Source: Pirellulales bacterium
GTDB lineage: Bacteria; Planctomycetota; Planctomycetia; Pirellulales; UBA1268
Assembly (NCBI GenBank): GCA_016776925.1
Contig: JADHSL010000003.1
Coordinates: 1-51,411, forward strand
Direction of reading: 5' to 3'
Length of the DNA: 51,411 nucleotides
Under the pieces are notes generated by a model. The model did not search any database and was not told the DNA's origin. It worked only from the letters and a program-made list of their open reading frames with translations. Below are positions 44,057-51,411 of this stretch, in pieces (position 1 is the stretch's first letter; every line of letters starts with the position of its first letter). Both the position numbers and the translations under genes were made by a program.

Positions 44057-45331
44057 ATGAAGCGTGGTACAAAAAAACAACCTACAGATCTTCCTGAGGA
44101 TGCCCTGAGCGTGTCGCAGGTAACCGCCCGCGTCAAGGATCACCTTGAATCACGGTTTAATGATGTATGGGTTACAGGTGAAGTCACCAATCTAGTAACT
44201 GCCGGATCCGGCCATATTTATTTAGGACTCAAAGACGAAGCAGCACTCCTCCGCAGTGTCATCTGGAGAGGCACTCGAGGCTCACTTGCCATAGAGCCAA
44301 CCGACGGCATGGAAGTTGTCTGTCATGGCCGAATTGAAGTGTACCCTCCCAGAGGGAGCTACCAACTAACGATCGACCGTTGTCATGCACTAGGAATGGG
44401 CACGCTCGAAGCAAAACTCCGTGAATTACACGCGAGACTTGAGGAAGAAGGTCTGTTTTCTGCTACCAGAAAACGAAGTTTGCCCAAGTACCCACGTCGG
44501 ATTGGACTCATTACGAGCGCATCTGGAGCTGCTGTTTCAGACTTTCTCACAACCCTTGTAAACCGTTGGCCGATTGCTGATGTCGTGCTTTTTCCATCTC
44601 GCGTTCAGGGAGCAGGTGCAGCAGAGGAGTTGGCTTCTGAGCTCGTAAAGGCAGAAAAAATTAATCCATCGCTTGACGTCATCGCAATTGTCCGCGGTGG
44701 CGGCAGTCTTGAGGACCTCTGGTCATTCAATGAAGAGATTCTCGTGCGGGCAGTTGCTGCGACCACCATTCCAGTTATTTCTGGGATTGGCCACGAGATT
44801 GACCTCTCTCTTGTTGACCTTGTTGCGGACGTCCGCGGATTGACCCCAACTGATGCTGCCGTCCACATTGCTGTAGAACGCCAACAGGTTCTCGATCGGC
44901 TCCGCCTTTCGGGAAAAAGAATGAATCAGGAATTGGTTCAACGCGTTACATTCACCCGCCAAAATCTGAATCGACTCGCTGCTGCACAACCACTTACATC
45001 ACCATACCGTGAAATCCATGTGAAACGCCGCCTTCTCACCGAAAAAGCACTACGGCTGCAGCAGGAAGGCTTCCAGAAAACACAACAAGCGCAAGATCAA
45101 TTGACCACGGCAGCAGCTCTCCTCGAAGCCAACAACCCGCTTGGAGTTCTTTCGCGAGGCTACTCCGTTACAACGAATGCAACAACAAAAGAGCCCATCA
45201 GTTCGTGGCATCAAGCTCCTCCTGGAACCACCATTATCACACGGCTCGCTGAAGGTGAACTGTACAGTCAAGTTGAACGAAGTGTGGAGTCAAGACACCA
45301 CGATACGGGCGAAAATTTAGAAGACACGTAA
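44057..45331 (+). CDS. xseA: Exodeoxyribonuclease VII large subunit
   Basis: XseA is the catalytic subunit of exonuclease VII, which degrades single-stranded DNA from both ends. With a start at 44057 it is 424 residues. An N-terminal OB fold (ALSVSQVTARVKDHLESRF, then VTGEVTNLVTAGSGHIYLGL) is followed by the catalytic domain with GLITSASGAAVSDFLTTL, RGGGSLEDLWSFNEE, IPVISGIGHEIDLSLVDLVA, and a C-terminal coiled coil. Start codons at 44030, 44045 and 44057 are possible; the last puts the start just before the basic MKRGTKK run and is closest to the family, but no ribosome site decides it. xseB follows 20 bases after the stop. Confidence 0.95.
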   Translation: MKRGTKKQPTDLPEDALSVSQVTARVKDHLESRFNDVWVTGEVTNLVTAGSGHIYLGLKDEAALLRSVIWRGTRGSLAIEPTDGMEVVCHGRIEVYPPRGSYQLTIDRCHALGMGTLEAKLRELHARLEEEGLFSATRKRSLPKYPRRIGLITSASGAAVSDFLTTLVNRWPIADVVLFPSRVQGAGAAEELASELVKAEKINPSLDVIAIVRGGGSLEDLWSFNEEILVRAVAATTIPVISGIGHEIDLSLVDLVADVRGLTPTDAAVHIAVERQQVLDRLRLSGKRMNQELVQRVTFTRQNLNRLAAAQPLTSPYREIHVKRRLLTEKALRLQQEGFQKTQQAQDQLTTAAALLEANNPLGVLSRGYSVTTNATTKEPISSWHQAPPGTTIITRLAEGELYSQVERSVESRHHDTGENLEDT

Positions 45332-45351
45332 ATAATACGACGAGGGGCGTT

Positions 45352-45747
45352 ATGACTGAGAAAAAGTCGAAAACAACTAAGAAAAAAGCTTCTTTCGAAG
45401 AATCACTCGATGAACTTGACATGATCATTCACAAGATGGAGTCCCGGGACTTAGGGCTCTCTGAATCTCTCACTGCATACGAACAAGGCGTCACCTTATT
45501 ACGCCACCTGCATGAAGAGCTCAGTGATATAGAGCAGCGAGTTGTCACTCTCGTGCGAATTGACGAAGATGGAAATCCGGTCTTCGAAAACGCCACGGGA
45601 TCAGCTGAAAATGAAACCGTGGCGAACAGAACAAGAACAAAGGGGACGGCTCGGAAAGCTACACGAAAACGACAAAAGACCTCCACTGATCACCAGGAGC
45701 CTCGACACCGACTGCCCGGAATGGACGACCCCACAACTGAAGCGTAA
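45352..45747 (+). CDS. xseB: Exodeoxyribonuclease VII small subunit with basic tail
   Basis: The 131-residue protein begins with a basic segment (MTEKKSKTTKKK) and then the XseB core at residues 13-65: ASFEESLDELDMIIHKME, LGLSESLTAYEQGVTLLR and the DIEQRVVTL helix. Usual XseB is about 80 residues. Here about 60 more residues follow, rich in Lys, Arg, Thr and Glu (TRTKGTARKATRKRQKTS), which look disordered and could touch DNA. XseB binds several copies to XseA. It lies 20 bases after xseA and 57 bases before ispA, as in many bacteria. Confidence 0.9.
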   Translation: MTEKKSKTTKKKASFEESLDELDMIIHKMESRDLGLSESLTAYEQGVTLLRHLHEELSDIEQRVVTLVRIDEDGNPVFENATGSAENETVANRTRTKGTARKATRKRQKTSTDHQEPRHRLPGMDDPTTEA

Positions 45748-45804
45748 AACACGTAGTGGAACACGCTGATTGAAAAGGGACGAGGTACCCTGAAATACGT
45801 TGGC

Positions 45805-46773
45805 ATGAGTAAAAACACTGATTCTTCTCTTGAGACTTTTATGGACACCTCTGCCGACTCCCTACACAAGCTGGTTCAAGAAACGCTCACAAAAGTTCAG
45901 GAGTTTATCAACCCGCGACTTGAATCTGCTTTGACCTTCTCTGACCAGGCAGCACCTCGATTGGTCGAGGCCATGCAATATGCTCTTTTAGCTCCAGGAA
46001 AAAGGCTTCGGCCTGCCTTGGCACTTGAAGCAGCGCGGACGTGCGGGGGGACCTGGGAACAAGCTGCTCCAGCTGCTCTAGCGGTCGAGATGATTCATGC
46101 GTACTCCCTTGTTCATGATGATCTTCCTGCAATGGACGATGACGATTTACGACGAGGTCGTCCAACCTGCCATCGCGCCTTTGATGAAGCGACTGCAATA
46201 CTCTGCGGCGACGCGCTCCAGCCACTCGCATTTCAAGTACTGGCCAGTGGCATGCCTATGGATGTTGTTCCCGAAGCCTGCCGAGTACTAGCTCAAGCAG
46301 CAGGTGTAGAATCACTCGTTGGCGGACAAGTGGATGATCTCGCTGCAGAGCGAGGCTGGGTCCCTGATCTCTCCGACCAAACACCTGAACAGCAGGTGGA
46401 ATGGATGGAGAGAATTCATCGACGAAAAACTGGCCGTCTGTTCTTGGCTTCACTCGATCTTGGGTGCTTGGCTGCCGGTGGCAATGCTCAGTGCAGAGGT
46501 GACCTGAAAGACTACGGTGAATCATTCGGCCTCGCCTTTCAGATAGCCGATGATCTACTCGATGCAGAGGGTTCTGAATCGAGCATGGGCAAACGTGTAG
46601 GAAAAGATGCCGAGCGGGGGAAAATCACCTTTCCCACGGTAATTGGAAAAGAACTCAGCCGAAAAAGAGCTGATGCCCTCTCTGAGCAAGCGACGGCTGC
46701 GATCTCTGGTTACGGCCACGCTGCTGAATCACTCAGTGCACTGGCCAGATGGATTGTAAGCCGTCAAACATAG
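45805..46773 (+). CDS. ispA: Farnesyl/geranylgeranyl diphosphate synthase-type polyprenyl synthase
   Basis: The 322-residue enzyme should extend DMAPP with IPP to short prenyl diphosphates. The first aspartate-rich motif is HDDLPAMDDDDLRRGRPTCH near residue 108, and the second is AFQIADDLLDAEG near residue 246, with the GKRLRPAL substrate block at about residue 67. Product length is set by residues before the first motif (VEMIHAYSLVHDD, two aromatic or bulky residues, fits farnesyl). The N-terminus has an acidic 20-residue lead-in, and an in-frame ATG at residue 13 is an alternative start. It lies between xseB and dxs in the common xse-ispA-dxs order. Confidence 0.9.
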   Translation: MSKNTDSSLETFMDTSADSLHKLVQETLTKVQEFINPRLESALTFSDQAAPRLVEAMQYALLAPGKRLRPALALEAARTCGGTWEQAAPAALAVEMIHAYSLVHDDLPAMDDDDLRRGRPTCHRAFDEATAILCGDALQPLAFQVLASGMPMDVVPEACRVLAQAAGVESLVGGQVDDLAAERGWVPDLSDQTPEQQVEWMERIHRRKTGRLFLASLDLGCLAAGGNAQCRGDLKDYGESFGLAFQIADDLLDAEGSESSMGKRVGKDAERGKITFPTVIGKELSRKRADALSEQATAAISGYGHAAESLSALARWIVSRQT

Positions 46774-46908
46774 GCTTTTCACCCTCTCACCAACTCCGCA
46801 AAGGGCTGTCGCCAGCCTATAACCATATGAGGTAGACTCTTGTCCTCCGTTGATCAGATAGTTTGTTAGATTGACGAAGACGGTATTACGCAGGAGCTTT
46901 CCGAGATA

Positions 46909-48840
46909 ATGTCGACTATCCTTCCAACAATTGAGTCACCGCACGACCTTCAGGGACTTTCTCCCGACGAGCTTGAAAATCTTGCCACAGAAATGCGGCA
47001 AGCGTTGTGCCAAGTTGCTGCGAGTAGAACTGCACACTTTGCATCGAATTTGGGAGTGGTTGAACTTTGTCTAGCGCTTCACCGTGTTTTTGACTTTAGC
47101 AAAGACCGGCTCATCTGGGACACTGGCCACCAAATCTATCCCCACAAACTTATCACGGGGAGATACAACAGGTTCGACACAATCCGGACTCGTGGTGGTC
47201 TTATGGGTTTCCCAAACCCTTCTGAAAGCCCTTACGACTTATTCATGACCGGCCATGCTGGCTGCAGCGTGTCGGCGGCTCTTGGGCTCGCCAGTGGAGA
47301 CTCGCTACAGGGACACGATGATCGCCATAGTGTTGCGGTCATTGGAGACGGCGCCCTCCCATCCGGAATTGTTTTTGAAGCGCTCAACAACGCTGGTTTT
47401 TTGAAAAAGCGTCTCATTATCATCCTCAATGACAACAGAATGTCGATCTGCCCACGGGTTGGCGCTTTGGCAGAGTACCTTGATGTGGTTCGAACTAATC
47501 CTTGGTACCGAGGCCTGCGTGACAAAGCCGGGAATCTCATAAAGGGCGTGCCGATGGTTGGGGAATCCATGGAGCGAATGCTCGTCAATGTGAAGGATTC
47601 GCTCAAAGCCACACTTCATGGCGGCATGTTATTCGAAGCTCTTGGAGTTCGATACTTTGGCCCTGTAGAGGGGCACACGCTCCCGAATCTGATTCGATAT
47701 CTCGAACTTGTCAAAGATGAAGAAGGCCCCATTCTGTTACATGTCCTCACAGAAAAAGGACATGGTTTCAAGCCTGCAGAAGATGATCCGGTCTTTTTCC
47801 ACACACCTGCTCCGTTCGAGTGCGATGATGACGATTGTATTGTAGCGGTCAAGAAATCCTCAGTGCGGGGCTACACTGATGCTGCGAGTGCTGCTATCGC
47901 CGATTGCATGAAAAATGATGACCGAGTGACCGTCATGACGGCTGCGATGTGTCAAGGAAACAAACTGGAGACTGTAAGAGAAGAATATCCTGATCGCTTT
48001 TTTGATGTTGGTATTTGCGAATCACATGCAGTTGCTTTTGCTGCCGGTCAAGCGAAAGCTGGATGCCGACCTATCGTTGACATCTACAGCACGTTTCTCC
48101 AGCGATCTTATGACCAAATCTTTCAAGAGGTCTGCTTACAGAATTTACCAGTCGTTTTTATGTTGGACCGCGCCGGACTCACTGGACCAGATGGTCCCAC
48201 GCATCACGGCGTCTTTGACCTGGGTTACATGCGACTTTTCCCAAACATGACCGTCCTCGCTCCCGCCGATGAACATGACCTCAAGTCAATGGTCGCCTGG
48301 GCACTGAGCCATGATGGGCCAGTTGCCATTCGGTATCCAAAGGCAGTTCTTGAACCAGGTCTCAGTAATCGCTTCGGGGAAGATCGACTGCCTGTCACCA
48401 TGGGGCAGTGCGAACCACTTATTGATGGACCAGACGGTCTCATTATCGGGTGTGGCAGTCTTGCTGGATCATGTTTGGCAGCAGTTGAAGAACTCCAAAA
48501 AGAAGGGCTCAATGTCGGCTTGATTAATGCTCGCTTTATCAAGCCTTTGGACAAAGACACGCTCCTCAAGCGAATACAAATGAGCCCTTGGGTTGTCTCT
48601 GTTGAAGAAAACACTCTCCAAGCTGGATTTGGTTCAGCGATTCTCGAGGCCATTCACGATGCTGCTCTTCAGACTGGCCCGATACGACGGCTTGGCATTC
48701 CTGATCAGTTTATTGAGCACGGAGATCGAGCCGATCTTCTTTCAAGCCTCACGCTCGATGCGAGCGGAATTGCTGATGTTTGCAGAGAGCTTTCAGGGCA
48801 GACTGCAACAGCTGCCGTCGCTGCTCCACTTCAAGACTGA
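46909..48840 (+). CDS. dxs: 1-deoxy-D-xylulose-5-phosphate synthase
   Basis: Dxs joins pyruvate and glyceraldehyde 3-phosphate to start the MEP isoprenoid pathway, using thiamine diphosphate. The protein is 643 residues. Signatures include WDTGHQIYPHKLITGRYNRF near residue 65, MTGHAGCSVSAALGLA, the ThDP motif VIGDGALPSGIVFEALNNAG closing at LNDNRMSI, and the second-domain DRAGLTGPDGPTHHGVFDLG. Compared with textbook Dxs, GTGHSSTSISAA reads MTGHAGCSVSAA here, and the acid before the GHQ motif is D-T. These changes leave the fold intact. An AGGAG lies about 11 bases before the ATG. It follows ispA after a 135-base gap. Confidence 0.93.
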   Translation: MSTILPTIESPHDLQGLSPDELENLATEMRQALCQVAASRTAHFASNLGVVELCLALHRVFDFSKDRLIWDTGHQIYPHKLITGRYNRFDTIRTRGGLMGFPNPSESPYDLFMTGHAGCSVSAALGLASGDSLQGHDDRHSVAVIGDGALPSGIVFEALNNAGFLKKRLIIILNDNRMSICPRVGALAEYLDVVRTNPWYRGLRDKAGNLIKGVPMVGESMERMLVNVKDSLKATLHGGMLFEALGVRYFGPVEGHTLPNLIRYLELVKDEEGPILLHVLTEKGHGFKPAEDDPVFFHTPAPFECDDDDCIVAVKKSSVRGYTDAASAAIADCMKNDDRVTVMTAAMCQGNKLETVREEYPDRFFDVGICESHAVAFAAGQAKAGCRPIVDIYSTFLQRSYDQIFQEVCLQNLPVVFMLDRAGLTGPDGPTHHGVFDLGYMRLFPNMTVLAPADEHDLKSMVAWALSHDGPVAIRYPKAVLEPGLSNRFGEDRLPVTMGQCEPLIDGPDGLIIGCGSLAGSCLAAVEELQKEGLNVGLINARFIKPLDKDTLLKRIQMSPWVVSVEENTLQAGFGSAILEAIHDAALQTGPIRRLGIPDQFIEHGDRADLLSSLTLDASGIADVCRELSGQTATAAVAAPLQD

Positions 48841-48857
48841 CCACGTGCAAATAATTC

Positions 48858-49862
48858 ATGGTCTTGCCCCCAGGCTCAATCCTTATGGCTGATGACACTA
48901 ATCTTTCATCGACGGACGCCAGTACCACTCAAACCATGACTGGAAGCCGCCTTCGCTCAGGCAATCCAGTACGTGAAAGCCTTCGCGTAGTAATCGTCGG
49001 ACCAGAAGAGGTTCTCGAAACGAAACCGCTCGCCAACGAGATTCAAAATCTCCTGACGAATCTTGGGCACACTGTTGAAACCCTGCTCGCAGCTAGAACT
49101 GAGTGGGGACCATCTCCCAGAGAAGGAACTGATTCCAACATCGCACACGATGCAGATCTGGTCATTGTCTTAGGTGGAGATGGTTCGATTCTTCGAACTG
49201 CCCGGTGGATGGGATACCAGCAGACGCCCGTGCTCGGAGTCAATCTTGGCCGACTTGGATTTCTTGCTGATTTTTCACCAAACGAAGTTGAAATGGCCAT
49301 CAGTGAACTCATTGCAGGTAGGTTTCGTCTGGTCGAACACATGATGTTTGAGACATGTGTTGAACGAGAAAATAAAATGGTCGCTAGTGATCTTGGCCTC
49401 AACGAGACCTCGCTTCTTGCCGGCCCGCCTTTCTCACTTTTTGAAGTTGAACTTCACGTCGATGACGAATTGGCAACTATTTACCGTGGCGACGGCCTGA
49501 TCATTAGCACTCCGGTGGGATCCACTGCATACAACATGTCTGCCGGAGGTCCAATTGTTAGAAAATCACTTGAGGCCTTTATTTTCACTCCGCTGAATCC
49601 ACATACTCTTACTCAACGCACAGTTATCGACACAGCATCTCGAAGCTACAGTTTGGTGATACCATCTCCTCACAACGGCTCCTCATGTGTTGTTGATGGC
49701 CGCCTTCTGCTACCACTGCAGGCGGGGGACAAAGTCCGAATATCACGTGCGGAACCAAAATTCTGTCTTATTGAAACAAACCAGCATGGTTACTACTCCA
49801 CTCTCCGTGACAAGTTGGCATGGGGAGGAGATATTCAGAACACGTCATCAGAAATTGACTGA
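48858..49862 (+). CDS. nadK: NAD kinase
   Basis: NadK phosphorylates NAD to NADP with ATP or polyphosphate. The 334-residue protein has the GGDG motif in LVIVLGGDGSILRTARWMG near residue 103, then GVNLGRLGFLADF, NETSLL, and the conserved PVGSTAYNMSAGGPIV near residue 218, followed by TPLNPHTLTQR. The N-terminal 40 residues are Ser/Thr rich and likely flexible. An alternative start at M10 (48885) would drop nine residues; neither has a clear ribosome site. It starts 17 bases after dxs and could share its transcript. Confidence 0.95.
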   Translation: MVLPPGSILMADDTNLSSTDASTTQTMTGSRLRSGNPVRESLRVVIVGPEEVLETKPLANEIQNLLTNLGHTVETLLAARTEWGPSPREGTDSNIAHDADLVIVLGGDGSILRTARWMGYQQTPVLGVNLGRLGFLADFSPNEVEMAISELIAGRFRLVEHMMFETCVERENKMVASDLGLNETSLLAGPPFSLFEVELHVDDELATIYRGDGLIISTPVGSTAYNMSAGGPIVRKSLEAFIFTPLNPHTLTQRTVIDTASRSYSLVIPSPHNGSSCVVDGRLLLPLQAGDKVRISRAEPKFCLIETNQHGYYSTLRDKLAWGGDIQNTSSEID

Positions 49863-49905
49863 CGTGACGTGTGACGCACTTGCCCAGCACAAGAAAAAAA
49901 CTGAC

Positions 49906-50757
49906 ATGAAGTACTTTGTTTTCATTTGCTTTGCCGGATTACTCACGTGCAATGGAAATCTATCCGCCCAAGACAGCACATCACCAAAAAAGACCTCACA
50001 ACTCCTCCGTTATAAGTTCAGTTCTGGGGAAACTATCTCAGCAGACGTATCTCATCGAGCGATTACTGAGACCACAATAAATGGCACTACTCAGCATGTT
50101 GAAACTGCAACTGATTCAATCAAGTCCTGGAAAATAATTGGTGTTGATAAAGATGGCTCCGCGACGCTGGAGCATTTAGTTGACCACGTCAAAATGATGA
50201 CACGAACAAGTGGCATGGAGACCGTACGCTGGGATAGTGACAGTCCAGAAACACCACCTGAGGGGTACGGGGGTGTTCAACTTGGCCTCGGCAAGCCTCT
50301 TTCTAAACTTACGATCGACTCATGTGGGCGGATAATAAACCGTAAAAACTTCTTTCCAAGCCCTCCTTCAAATACGGGTGACCTCATGGTCGTGCCCTTA
50401 CCCGATGCCCCAGTGACCGTGGGGACGATCTGGACTGTTCCGGATACCGTAGTGGTCGACCTCCCGGGAGGGAAACGTAAGTCTGTCAGAACACGACTTC
50501 GGTATCAGGTATCGAAACTCGACCAAGATCTTGCCATCATCAAAGTAGACACAACGGTCCTCACACCTATTCACGACACCCAGACAGAATCACGTCTTCT
50601 TGAGAGAATATGGTCAGGACAAATCACATTTGATATCGGTCGTGGTTGCGTACTCAAACGGTCAGTAAGCGTCGACCGACGCGTTGTCGGATTTCATGGA
50701 CCTGCATCGAGTATTCGCTACAAAGCAAGCCGAAAAGAACAACTCGTCTCCGAGTAA
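49906..50757 (+). CDS. Secreted protein of unknown function
   Basis: I do not recognise the family. From the ATG at 49906 the protein is 283 residues, opening with a signal peptide (MKYFVFICFAGLLTCNGNLS, cleavage near SAQDS). The mature part is beta-rich and starts with YKFSSGETISADVSHRAI, a pattern often seen in repeats of secreted planctomycete-type proteins (inference from form, not a match). No catalytic motif or membrane segment is visible. The frame is open back to 49687 inside nadK, so that extension is rejected. It begins 43 bases after nadK and converges with dnaA. Confidence 0.7.
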   Translation: MKYFVFICFAGLLTCNGNLSAQDSTSPKKTSQLLRYKFSSGETISADVSHRAITETTINGTTQHVETATDSIKSWKIIGVDKDGSATLEHLVDHVKMMTRTSGMETVRWDSDSPETPPEGYGGVQLGLGKPLSKLTIDSCGRIINRKNFFPSPPSNTGDLMVVPLPDAPVTVGTIWTVPDTVVVDLPGGKRKSVRTRLRYQVSKLDQDLAIIKVDTTVLTPIHDTQTESRLLERIWSGQITFDIGRGCVLKRSVSVDRRVVGFHGPASSIRYKASRKEQLVSE

Positions 50758-50824
50758 CCGTAATGAAAACAAGTGGCAGTTATTCATGGAGACGTAGAAA
50801 CCATGGGTGATAGCATCGGTTGCC

Positions 50825-51411
50825 TTAACCTGCACGCAAGACATCCTCAACACGGCGAATCGCCTGATCAACGTCCCACGTTGCATCTGCAAGCACGATA
50901 CTTGATTGAGCCGTCATCCACTTGCGGACCGTTTTTTCAGCTGCAAGAACCGTAGAATGACTACGGCGTCCAAAATGTCGCCCGATATCAGCAAGGGCAG
51001 CGCCGGTGTGCTTTCGAGCAAGAAACATAGCCAACATTCGAGGATGATTGACGGCTCTTGTACGACGCGTTGACTTGAGGTCGGACTCGGAAATTCCAAA
51101 TGCTGCACACACCGCTTGCTCTATATCAGCGAGGCGCAAACTTCGGGCACTTGACCGAACAAGGTCAGCAAGAGCTTCTCTGGCTAAATCCAACGTCACT
51201 GGAGCACCCAGCATGTGACTAGTCGCCTCCAGCCTGTTCATGCCACCAATCAGTTCTCTGGCATGACGGGTAAGGCTGTTGGCAAGAAAATCAATGACAT
51301 CTGCCGGCAAATCGATTTGTCTCTTTCTTGCCAAGCCGGAAACTATACCCCGGCGTACTTCGTAATCCGGGGGCATGATTCCTGCCGTCATTCCTCCGCG
51401 CAACCTGCCTG
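50825..51411 (-). CDS. dnaA: DnaA, chromosomal replication initiator (C-terminal part, cut by window edge)
   Basis: The visible 195 or so residues are the end of the AAA+ domain and all of the DNA-binding domain IV. The AAA+ end reads GRLRGGMTAGIMPPDYEVRR, where the RL-RGG-PPD-E-R pattern matches the sensor II side of DnaA, followed by FLANSLTRHARELIGGMNRL. Domain IV carries RTRAVNHPRMLAMFLARKHT and the DnaA-box helix-turn-helix LADIGRHFGRRSHSTVL. DnaA opens the origin. The coding frame runs off the right edge; the Walker motifs lie outside. The start and oriC, if next to it, are not in this window. The stop is TAA at 50825. Confidence 0.93.
   Translation of the reverse strand, partial: GRLRGGMTAGIMPPDYEVRRGIVSGLARKRQIDLPADVIDFLANSLTRHARELIGGMNRLEATSHMLGAPVTLDLAREALADLVRSSARSLRLADIEQAVCAAFGISESDLKSTRRTRAVNHPRMLAMFLARKHTGAALADIGRHFGRRSHSTVLAAEKTVRKWMTAQSSIVLADATWDVDQAIRRVEDVLRAG

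Noticed and set aside
43994-44143. N-terminal extension of the MFS transporter
   Set aside because: It overlaps the divergent xseA gene and its Cys/His-rich sequence is unlike a transporter start.

Overview
The window looks like ordinary chromosomal DNA from a flagellated, Gram-negative-type bacterium, most probably a member of the Planctomycetota (an inference from family content, not a search). Pointers are a 1180-residue SecA with an extra block in its second nucleotide-binding domain and a C-terminal SEC-C zinc motif, an FHA-domain transcription regulator, a secreted PQQ-like beta-propeller, several conserved-looking proteins of unknown function, and weak or absent Shine-Dalgarno sequences in front of many genes. 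Base composition looks near 50% GC by eye. I found no tRNA, rRNA, CRISPR array, insertion sequence, integrase or prophage gene.

Layout. 1-2.1 kb: the tail of an unknown gene, a sulfotransferase and a Fur-family regulator. 2.2-6.0 kb, minus strand: the flagellar genes flhA, fliA and flgM, with a strong terminator after flgM, a sigma-28-like promoter candidate before it and a possible pseudoknot in the fliA leader. 6-9.1 kb: a small conserved-looking protein, a TerC-type membrane protein and a glycosyltransferase. 9.1-13.4 kb, minus strand: mnmG, a SNF2-type helicase and an unknown protein.

13.7-21.9 kb, all plus strand: an unknown protein; a three-gene set of a LuxE/PaaK-like acyl-adenylating enzyme, a LuxC-like aldehyde-dehydrogenase-fold reductase and an iron alcohol dehydrogenase; then a secreted beta-propeller, YjbQ, a DksA/TraR-type zinc protein and an HtrA protease. 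The three-gene set reads as a carboxylic acid to aldehyde to alcohol route and is the best candidate for an undescribed pathway. 22-25 kb: trpD, a nucleoside hydrolase and a PhnP-like metallo-beta-lactamase-fold hydrolase.

25.0-25.6 kb is a 627-base gene-free stretch before secA that can fold into a GC-rich pseudoknot. 25.6-38.0 kb, plus strand: secA, waaA (Kdo transferase), metK, a membrane protein, a previously uncalled 36-residue one-helix ORF, a UDP-sugar pyrophosphorylase, then a tightly overlapping run of mannose-1-phosphate guanylyltransferase, an alpha/beta hydrolase, ruvX and a short-chain dehydrogenase/epimerase. Several of these serve envelope and glycan precursor synthesis.

38-44 kb: a tail-specific protease and a CbiX-type chelatase (minus), an FHA-GAF-Fis regulator (plus) and an MFS transporter (minus). 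44-50 kb, plus strand: xseA, xseB, ispA, dxs, NAD kinase and a secreted protein; xse-ispA-dxs is a common bacterial neighbourhood linking exonuclease VII with isoprenoid precursor synthesis. The window ends inside dnaA on the minus strand.
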